A stretch of DNA of 64,000 nucleotides from assembly GCA_963920765.1 (NCBI GenBank), contig OY987244.1, positions 5,706,501 to 5,770,500 on the forward strand, read 5' to 3'. How positions within the stretch are numbered: the stretch's first letter is position 1; each line of letters opens with the position of its first letter. Both the position numbers and the translations under genes were made by a program. This document shows positions 39,573 to 47,803 of this stretch, in pieces. Source of the stretch: Ulota crispa. Lineage: Eukaryota; Streptophyta; Bryopsida; Orthotrichales; Orthotrichaceae. The notes under the pieces are model-generated. The model had not been told where the DNA came from. It searched no databases and saw nothing but the letters and a program-made list of their open reading frames with translations.

Positions 39573-39850
39573 AACCTCATATTTTGTAAAATGGGAGATT
39601 GGGCACCTCCCAAAATAACCAAAGGAGACATAAATCTTTTCAATTTCAAGTTAGTTCTGAAAGGTTTTATTGCAACTTAGGTCGAGTTGACCTAAATTGC
39701 AATAAAACCTTCTAATTTTAGGTAAACTATGAAAGGTTTTATGCCAATTCAACTCAAATCGAGTTGAATTGACATAAAACCTTTTGTCAACTTTCCTTTA
39801 CATTACCTCTCATTTCAATGGAAAACTCCCATTTTATTGAATATGAGGTT
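39573..39850 (+). mobile_element. Family E MITE, 278 bp, TSD ATTT
   Basis: Begins AACCTCATATTTTGTAAAAT and ends ATTGAATATGAGGTT, flanked by ATTT at 39569-39572 and 39851-39854. Its ends resemble family A (AAC-C-ATATTT and AAATGGGA) but its interior, with internal palindromes, is different. Confidence 0.87.
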
Positions 39851-39857
39851 ATTTGCA

Positions 39858-40018
39858 CACTACAAGAAAAACTATCTGCAATGATACATCCACATTGACT
39901 AAAATGTTTGAATTGACAAAACTTTGACAAATACATGTTCAATTTGACAAAAAAGTGTTCAAATTAAGGTGCCCTAATTGACAAAAATTGTCCAAATTGA
40001 CAGTGCTCCCTTGTAGTG
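39858..40018. mobile_element. Mini-CACTA element, 161 bp, TSD GCA
   Basis: Starts CACTACAAGAAAAAC, the classic plant EnSpm/CACTA terminus, and ends CTTGTAGTG. The 3-bp duplication GCA lies at 39855-39857 and 40019-40021. The interior contains several AATTGACAAAA sub-repeats of the kind found near CACTA ends. Confidence 0.9.
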
Positions 40019-41009
40019 GCACCAAAGACAGTGACAAAGATTAGTCAATACATGGCCACAATAAAGTTAAATGCAAAAACCCTATACAAAACTTGAGGAG
40101 CTTGCCTCCAAGACTTGACTTACATTCAACTTGCATCTAGATTTTGTAATTTTCATTGGCATCCCAATATTTACAAAAATTTGTACTAAAAAAGTACAAA
40201 AAATCTAAAGATATTAGAAGTTTTCAAAGATAACTAAGGATATAATTGATATTTGACACAAAACTAGGGGTATTTTTTATAATTCAGATAATACAGGGGT
40301 ATATTTGATATTTTGCAAGAACTGAGGGAAATTTTGATATATTCCCTTAATTTTTCCCTGTGGTTTGTACAATTTCAAATGATTTGAAGTTTTCACATAT
40401 GTATCCAACTGGTATTGCAAAATGAATCCAAAAATTTACAACCATTTTGGAAAAAAATTCATGCAAATCAGCAAATGTGACCTTGTGCAGTACAAGTGTA
40501 CAACTACTCAATTTTTGCAGGAAAAAAATATGAGTTTTTGTCAATTCAAACTCAAACATCTTACAATTTACATGGTGAGAAATTTTGAATTTTTTGCACA
40601 TCTTCTAAAACTAGTATATTATAGTGCATGTCACTTATAATCAACAACTCTTGGCCAAACAAAAAATAATAAAGTACAACATGAGTATCCATTAGCTCAA
40701 AAGTAATTCCACCACCAAACGGGACAAACCCTAAGCTTCATCTTAGTGGACTCAAAATTTTGATAACTTTTTTTTAACAAAGCCTTAGGCTAATCACTTG
40801 AATTGGGAGTTGTCGCTTATAAGTGTCATGCTTTGCACAAGATCTTACAATTACATGTGTCCGAAAATGTTTTTTTCTAAAATTTGGTACTTGTACTAGA
40901 GGTGGCAATTTTGTTGGGATTTCTATGACAACTTAGTCAAAAACCTTTAGGGGTTAAACATACTTGGTACATTTTTCCTGCTACTTGTTTGCAAATATTC
41001 TGATAGAGA

Positions 41010-41403
41010 GAGAGAGAGTTATTAATTCATGTGAGTTTAGCCTTTATATTGTCAAACAACTTAGGCGGACGGACAAACTGGATCCAAAGGGTAGATGGAC
41101 GTGTTTGCTCTTGTTTTTTAGGGTATTTTTATAGAATTTGACCTTGAAAGGGAAAAATCAAATCACTATTTTTCATTTTAATTGCGTGATATGGCTTTAA
41201 ATCCACATTTTGACTACATGTTAGCAACAATGAGTGTCACTGGCACATACAAAGTAAGTTTTTCTTATCATTTTTTATTATTTTTTGAAGTCAACTATGA
41301 GTTGACTAATGACTACATTGAAAGGACATGAACTCAAATGCTCAATCAGGCACTTCAGTCAGATGAGCAACAGGACAAACAGGTTGTCAAATGTGACAAC
41401 CAT
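41010..41403 (+). mobile_element. Family C hAT-like MITE, 394 bp, 8-bp TSD GATAGAGA
   Basis: GATAGAGA at 41002-41009 and 41404-41411. The right end CAAATGTGACAACCAT is typical; the left end is diverged. The interior has ATGTTAGCAACAATGAGTGT. Confidence 0.82.
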
Positions 41404-41916
41404 GATAGAGATTAGAGAGTATCAAGACACCTAATGATAATTTCAACATATAAATAGTGTTCGGGGAGGTTTTTTTGAAAACTAGGTACATTTTCTAGTC
41501 TTACCTTGTCCACTTGTTTATTTTTATTTTTAATTGGTCATGGCCTAGACATGTAATTTTTGGTCAGCCAATAACCTTTGTTTGTTTTTTTTACGCGGTT
41601 GATTTCCTAAGTTTAGGAAAATAGTTTGGTTGAAATTTAAATTTCAATGTATTATATTAGAGTTTTTTTCTAACAAATGTTGAAGAAAAATCAATCTTTT
41701 GTTTACCATGTGCATGGTATAGCAAAGCAAGACAATGATTAAGACATCATAAACTTGTCAAGTTACCCCCAACCAATGCAAATTTTTTTATACTTTAAAT
41801 GGATTTGTTGTTGACTTTTGTTACTTAAATATCTTTGGCTAGATTTGAATTAGGTCGTCCCACCATTTTGGGATTGAGCACCACATTTCCTTTAAGGATT
41901 GGTGCACCAAGTGGCA

Positions 41917-42055
41917 AGTGCACCTCTTATCCCATTAACCACCAAGTGCACTATTTATCCTATCAACCATCAAGTGCACCGTTTATCCCATTAACCATTA
42001 AGTGCATTGTTTATCCCATTAACCATTAAGTGCATTGCTTATCCCATTAACCATC
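41917..42055 (+). repeat. 28-bp tandem repeat, about five copies
   Basis: Unit of the form AAGTGCAC-NNTTATCCCATTAACCATC, repeated from about 41917, directly abutting the next satellite. It creates artificial open frames. Confidence 0.85.
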
Positions 42056-43332
42056 ACACAATCACCCACTCACCCTCTCATATACTCACCCACTCACCCT
42101 CTCATATACTCACCCACTCACCCTCTCATATACTCACCCACTCACCCTCTCACCCTCTCATATACTCACCCACTCACCCTCTCACCCTCTCATATACTCA
42201 CCCACTCACCCTCTCATATACTCACCCTCTCACCCTCTCATATACTCACCCACTCACCCTCTCATATACTCACCCACTCACCCTCTCATATACTCACCCA
42301 CTCACCCTCTCACCCTCTCATATACTCACCCACTCACCCTCTCATATACTCACCCACTCACCCTCTCATATACTCATCCACTCACCCTCTCATATACTCA
42401 CCCACTCACCCTCTCATATACTCACCCACTCACCCTCTCACCCTCTCATATACTCACCCACTCACCCTCTCATATACTCACCCACTCACCCTCTCATATA
42501 CTCACCCACTCACCCTCTCACCCTCTCATATACTCACCCACTCACCCACTCACCCTCTCACCCTCTCATATACTCACCCACTCACCCACTCACCCACTCA
42601 CCCACTCACCCACTCACCCACTCACCCACTCACCCACTCACCCACTCACCCACTCACCCACTCACCCACTCACCCACTCACCCACTCACCCACTCACCCA
42701 CTCACCCACTCACCCACTCACCCACTCACCCACTCACCCACTCACCCACTCACCCACTCACCCACTCACCCACTCACCCACTCACCCACTCACCCACTCA
42801 CCCACTCACCCACTCACCCACTCACCCACTCACCCACTCACCCACTCACCCACTCACCCACTCACCCACTCACCCACTCACCCACTCACCCACTCACCCA
42901 CTCACCCACTCACCCACTCACCCACTCACCCACTCACCCACTCACCCACTCACCCACTCACCCACTCACCCACTCACCCACTCACCCACTCACCCACTCA
43001 CCCACTCACCCACTCACCCACTCACCCACTCACCCACTCACCCACTCACCCACTCACCCACTCACCCACTCACCCACTCACCCACTCACCCACTCACCCA
43101 CTCACCCACTCACCCACTCACCCACTCACCCACTCACCCACTCACCCACTCACCCACTCACCCACTCACCCACTCACCCACTCACCCACTCACCCACTCA
43201 CCCACTCACCCACTCACCCACTCACCCACTCACCCACTCACCCACTCACCCACTCACCCACTCACCCACTCACCCACTCACCCACTCACCCACTCACCCA
43301 CTCACCCACTCACCCACTCACCCACTCACCCA
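42056..43332. repeat. CACCCACT satellite, about 1.28 kb, G-rich on the minus strand
   Basis: From 42056 to about 42590 the array mixes CACCCACT, CACCCTCT and CATATACT units in a higher-order pattern of 24-40 bp. From about 42590 to 43332 it is an almost perfect run of the 8-mer, about 90 copies. Open frames encoding THPLTHSP repeats simply follow the 24-nt reading period and are not a gene. The minus strand reads GGGTGAGT repeatedly, a G-quadruplex-compatible spacing. Confidence 0.95.
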
Positions 43333-43784
43333 CATGGCCACCTCATCCATATTTCTTGTTTCTAAAATTTCTAAACTTTTAGCACCCTGTAATTGCTTGT
43401 GAAATAAAAAAACATTTGATTTTTGTTTAGAAGGTTGAAAATGTCCTTATCATGGAAAAGTTCATAGGTTGATTTCCCATAGTTTCAAATTTCATTCAGC
43501 CCATTTCCTCATCTACAAGTGCACGTTTGGCTGAATTTCCTAAAGATGAAATTGTAACTTAGCTGATTTCCTAAAGCCAGGTTTTTACGATCAAAAGCAA
43601 ATCCGCCAACTTTCATTTTTTTTCGGCAATCCTCAAAAAAGTCGGTTGACTTGTAACTAAAACTTGGTTCTCCCCAGACATTGCATATAACCATGGATGC
43701 CATTCTACCCTCAAATTCCAAAGTCTAGTGCCATTGTCAATGACTCTTAGCCAAATGATTAGGAATCCAAATCATGACTTTATA

Positions 43785-44187
43785 CTATAGTTGTTACTTT
43801 GGGCAAGTTTTAGCTGTTGGACAACACAGGTGGATGGACAAAAAAGACAGCATTGACAGATGTGTTTGCCTTCTAGTGTTTTAAAGGCTATTTTTAGGAT
43901 TTTTGACCTAAAATTCTAAAAATGGAAGAATCAAATTATAAGTTTTCATTTTTATTATGCAATATGGCTTTGAATCCATGTTTTGACTTCATGTTGGCAA
44001 CAATGAGCCTCACTAGCATGTACAAAATAATTTGTTCTATATCATTTTGTACCATTTTTAAATGTCAACTATGAATTGACCTCATTAGACAGACCTATCA
44101 AACCATGACATCAATTGGGCACTTTGGACGTACCACGTACGCCGTACAGGTGGGCTAGCAGATGGGCGGCCCAATGTGACAACCATG
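43785..44187 (+). mobile_element. Family C hAT-like MITE, 403 bp, TSD CTTTATA
   Basis: CTTTATA at 43778-43784 and 44188-44194 (an 8-bp duplication with one mismatch is also possible). Left end CTATAGTTGTTACTTTGGG, right end CCAATGTGACAACCATG. One of the better-preserved copies. Confidence 0.88.
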
Positions 44188-44218
44188 CTTTATAATTGTA
44201 TGTATGTCTTTCACATTA

Positions 44219-44841
44219 AACACAATATTCATTAGATTGGAAAAATGCGGTTCCCAAGTTGTATTTCACCTGAAACCGAAAAAGTCACTATAAACCAGAT
44301 TCAAAGGTATCAGGATTCAGTCTGAGGCTCTGAGCCACTAAGATTTTTTCCCTTGCAAATTCCTCCTCTCAAGCATGGTTGTTACATTGGGCCACCCATC
44401 TGCATGCCCGCCCATACGCCCAAAGTGTCCAATATTGAAGTCATGGTCCGTCCGGTGCAGTCAACTCATAGATGACTTTAAAAAATGATCCAAAATGATA
44501 ATTTTTTTACTTTGTACATGCTAGTGACACTCATTGTTGCCAACATGAAGTCAAAACGTGGATTCAAAGCCATATCACGTAATAAAAATGAAAATTTATA
44601 ATTTAATTCTTCCATTTTTAGGTCAAAAACCCTAAAAATGCCCTTATCCGCCCATTTGGTCTAATTTGTCTGCCTGTTCGTGTTGTCCAATAGCCTCAAC
44701 TTGCCCAAAGTAACAACCCTGCTAGTCTCAAGTGAGGGCACATGTACCAAAAATACGCCAGAGCTTGGTTTAAGGTGATCACCTTAAACCTTCAAAAGTC
44801 CCAAAATCTGCCTTTTTTCCCAATCTAATGAATATTGTGTT
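44219..44841 (-). mobile_element. Family A MITE split by a family C element, TSD ATTA
   Basis: AACACAATATTCATTAGATT at the left, AATCTAATGAATATTGTGTT at the right, with ATTA at 44215-44218 and 44842-44845. It is interrupted at 44374-44725. Without the insert the interior is continuous with the family A consensus (CCTCCTCTCAAGTGAGGGCA). Confidence 0.9.
44374..44725 (-). mobile_element. Family C hAT-like MITE nested in a family A MITE, TSD TCTCAAG
   Basis: TCTCAAG at 44367-44373 and 44726-44732. Reverse orientation: begins CATGGTTGTTACATTGGG and ends GTAACAACCCTGCTAG. About 352 bp. Confidence 0.88.
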
Positions 44842-44871
44842 ATTACTAAATTTAGGGGTTGGTCCGCCACT

Positions 44872-45110
44872 TTTTGGTAAAACACCATAGTAAATTGGGA
44901 AAAATGGAGGGACCAATTTGTACTCCACCTTATCGTACATACATTAAAAATGTGTTATTCATTAAGTTGAGAAAACGATGGGTACCATTTTGTATCTCAT
45001 CTTAATCCAAAATAGCCATCTTAATTTATGTAAACAAACCACATAGAAATGGAAGGTTCATATTCATTGAATTCAAGAGGTCACCTTAAAGTCTTTAGTC
45101 TTAAACCTAG
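44872..45110. mobile_element. Degenerate family A/B fragments
   Basis: Starts AACACCATAGTAAATTGGG and includes a second partial terminus (GTGTTATTCATTAAGTTGAG, about 44951). No complete pair of ends or TSD could be assigned. Confidence 0.5.
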
Positions 45111-45114
45111 TTAA

Positions 45115-46123
45115 GACACCATATTTATTAAAATGGAAGATTGGGCACCTCCCAAAATAACTAAATGAGACATAAAACCTTTCAATTTTAGGTCAATTTT
45201 GAAAGGTTTTATTGCAATTTAGCTCAAATCAAGATTTTAGGTTAAAACTTTCTAATTTTAGGTCAAATTTGAAAGGTGTTATGTCAATTCAGCTCAAATT
45301 GAGTTGAATTGACATAAAACCTTTTGTTGAATTTCCTTTAAATTACCTCTCATTTCATTGGAGGGTAGTTGCAAGAATGACCTCTCTGTTTTGTCTCAAA
45401 CACCCTTAGTACTGGTAGTACTAATAATACTACCAAGCCTTTGGAATAATTTGTTAAAAACAAAATAAAATATGGACAATCTGTAAAACACTTAAAATAG
45501 CATACTTGTGAAAATTCAAACCTAGAAAATCTTTATTCTAAAAGTTATGAGCAAAACAAAATCACCTTAAAAAGCCAATTTTTTTCTTGCTTTTTAGAAA
45601 ATAGTAAAATAATTCAATAAAATAAAATAAAAACTGGGCATTTGAGAACCCATCAAACACATTCACATGGTACAATTGCTTTGCTGAGGAATTTCTTCAA
45701 ATTTTGCCAATGAAGGGAGATAAGATGCCCACTTTGAGACAATGTAGATGCCATGGAATTTATAATTTTGCAAAACCCTTCTACAAATGCATGTAATCAT
45801 GCTCCATAAATAACATCCTTGATTTATAACCCTAGAAAAGCATTTTTGGACCCAAACCAGTACTAGAAACCCCCAAAATGGCTAAGGTAGACATCCATTT
45901 GGGGGCTGCTTAAAAATAACAAAGTAATTTTAAAAAACACCAAAAAATCACTGAACGTCAATAACTTGCATGTTCACATTACTCTAAAAGGACAAGTCTA
46001 TGTGATTTCTTTTGCAAAAGTTACAAACAAAAAACAAGCCACACAAGGTGAGGAGAACAGAATGTAGTTCAAGTCATTCTTGCAATCACCCTGGAAAACT
46101 CCCACTTTAATGAATATAGTGTT
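45115..46123 (+). mobile_element. Family E MITE carrying a family D element, TSD TTAA
   Basis: Left end GACACCATATTTATTAAAAT, right end TTTAATGAATATAGTGTT, TTAA at 45111-45114 and 46124-46127. It is interrupted at 45363-46091. The intact family E copy at 39573-39850 shows the uninterrupted sequence at the same point. Confidence 0.85.
45363..46091 (-). mobile_element. Family D element copy 1, 729 bp, TSD TGGA
   Basis: TGGA at 45359-45362 and 46092-46095. Begins GGGTAGTTGCAAGAATGAC and ends GTCATTCTTGCAATCACCC. Non-coding; orientation is opposite to copies 2 and 3. Confidence 0.88.
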
Positions 46124-46308
46124 TTAATGAACTTTCTATCCAAATTTGTTGAAGTTAATGAGCTTTCTGTCCAAAAAGTATATCTTGTTTCATTGGAAAA
46201 TGGTTAACAGATTTCCAGTTCAATGAATAAGGTGTTCTCTAGAAAAAAAAAGCCAAAAGTCCCACTTTGTAAGATTTTTCCCAATTAACAGATAATACGT
46301 TTACATGT

Positions 46309-47066
46309 GGGTGATTGCTAGAAACAGTAGTACTATTTGATGTCTCCTTGCTCTCTTAGGGGTGCTCTTTGGCTTGTAACTTTTGCTCAGCAAGTTCTTT
46401 TGAGCTGAAATTTCCGAGGAAGGTACATGTCATAGTTATTGACCTTTTGTAATTTTTGCAATTTTTTTAAAATTATTTTACTATTTTTAAATAGTCCCCA
46501 AATAGGTATTTACCTTGGCCATTTTGGGGGTTTTTAGTACTATTTTGGGTCCAAAAAGCAAATCTCATGCCACAAATCAATGAAGTTGTTCATCATAAAG
46601 CATTACATGGATCTGTGGAAGGGTTCTAGGAAATTGTGAATTCTCTGCCTTCCACATGCTCTCAAAGTGAGCATCCTTTGGTCAAGTATTGGAGAAAGAG
46701 AACAAACTTTCCCCTAAAAGCAATTTCATCAATTCAAGTGTCTCAAATAGAGCAAAAATTGCATATTTTTATTTTATTTTATTGAATTTTTTTACTTTTT
46801 CTAAAAAGGAAAAAAGAAATTGCCTTTTTTCTTGGTAATTTTTGTCCCTCTATTTTTGTGCATAACTTTAAGAATTTTTTTTCTAGGTCTGAATTTTCAC
46901 AAATATGCTACTTTAAGTGCTTTACAAATTGTTCATATTTTATTTTATTTAAAAAAAATTATTTCAAAAGCCCACAGTTTGACAATAGTCACTAGTCACT
47001 AGTCACAGTACTACCTATACTATGGTTGTTTGAAACAAAACTGGCTGGTCTTTCTTGCAACTACTC
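46309..47066 (+). mobile_element. Family D element copy 2, 758 bp, TSD ATGT
   Basis: ATGT at 46305-46308 and 47067-47070. Begins GGGTGATTGCTAGAAACAG and ends CTTGCAACTACTC. The interior aligns with copies 1 and 3. Confidence 0.87.
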
Positions 47067-47091
47067 ATGTAGGCATAGCCGCATAGCTATA

Positions 47092-47348
47092 AACACAATA
47101 TTCGTTAAATTGGGACAAAGCTTACATTTTGGGACTTTTGAAGGTTTCAGGAAGCCTCTTGTAATCGAGCTCAACGTTTTTTTTTATACACATGTCCTCA
47201 CTTGGGAGGAGGAATTTGCGAGGAAAAAAATCTTAGTGGCTCAAACTAAATCTGATACCTTTGAATCTGGTTTAAGGTGAATTTATTATGTTTAAGGTGG
47301 AGTACAAAATGGTATCTCAATTTGTCCCAATTTAACTAATAATGCGTT
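47092..47348 (+). mobile_element. Family A MITE, 257 bp, TSD TATA, nested in family B sequence
   Basis: AACACAATATTCGTTAAATT at the left, AACTAATAATGCGTT at the right, TATA at 47088-47091 and 47349-47352. The sequence on its right (47353-47519) is the second half of a family B element ending TAATATGGTGT. Confidence 0.88.
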
Positions 47349-47352
47349 TATA

Positions 47353-47519
47353 GCTCAAAGTTGTAATTATTTGAAATTCTTGAAGGAATCACTTAGACTT
47401 CACTATTGTACAAGAAAATGCAAGCTTGTTTGTTTATAATATGCTAAATTATACATAATGCTAGAAATAGTGAAAGTCCCAAAATATACTGTTTTTCCAA
47501 TTTACCTAATATGGTGTCG
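47353..47519. mobile_element. Right half of a family B MITE
   Basis: Matches 29332-29504 (TTGTAATTATTTGAAATTCT onward) and ends CCTAATATGGTGT. It lies about 45 bp beyond the downstream frame that follows the HoxX-like gene. Confidence 0.7.
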
Positions 47520-47563
47520 TTCTGCTGACTAACAATGAAGACTTCAAGTAGCAATTGCGGTCT

Positions 47564-47803
47564 TCATGTATAATTATGTTCAAGAATGAACTCTCTAAAC
47601 TTTCGCCGAATTTTTGCAAGAGGATCGTCAGTGACGGAGCAGGTGATAGAAGCGGATTGGTCGATCTCGTACGTAGCTCGCTTGAAAAGACGACTCTGCT
47701 TCGCTAATAGCATGAACAGTTGCTGCAACTGATCTAGACACAGAAAATGTTCATCGATCTTCATGGTGTTAAAACCGTGCAGAAGCAAGTCGCTAGGACT
47801 CAA
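47564..47803 (-). other. In-frame open extension after the HoxX-like stop codon
   Basis: Immediately after the TGA at 47804-47806 the same frame stays open for 79 codons before the next stop. The translation has a mixed composition with helical potential (DQLQQLFMLLAKQSRLFKR) and does not look like repeat DNA. It has no ATG near its beginning. It may be 3' untranslated sequence, a readthrough extension, or an exon joined by alternative splicing. I recognise no family. Confidence 0.3.

Larger units (their letters stand above)
39399..40346. mobile_element. MULE-like non-autonomous element, long terminal inverted repeats, 9-bp TSD
   Basis: TTAATTTTT at 39390-39398 and 40347-40355. The terminal repeats are about 120 bp and recognisable by alternating GCCCC or ACCCC blocks (ATACCCCTATATTATATGAA against its complement). 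Long inverted repeats with a 9-bp duplication fit Mutator-like elements. It contains two further inserts (39573-39850, 39858-40018) and no coding sequence. Confidence 0.82.
38851..40953. mobile_element. TTAA-family element, about 2.1 kb with nested insertions
   Basis: TTAA at 38847-38850 and 40954-40957. Left end CCCCTTAAGGACC, right end AACCTTTAGGGG. It contains the MULE-like element at 39399-40346. Without that insert it is about 1.15 kb, in line with relatives of about 0.9 kb. Confidence 0.82.

Noticed and set aside
42056..43332. Telomeric or CRISPR-like array
   Set aside because: The unit is GGGTGAGT rather than TTTAGGG, and there are no unique spacers.
42007..43402. Two long overlapping open frames of about 450 codons encoding THPLTHSP repeats
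   Set aside because: They simply translate the CACCCACT satellite; three 8-mers make 24 nt, so every frame without a stop stays open. No start context or unique domain.
47026..47280. 84-codon frame on the plus strand
   Set aside because: It spans a family D end and a family A MITE; equivalent frames (for example 58123-58305) recur in other copies because the MITE interior is shared.
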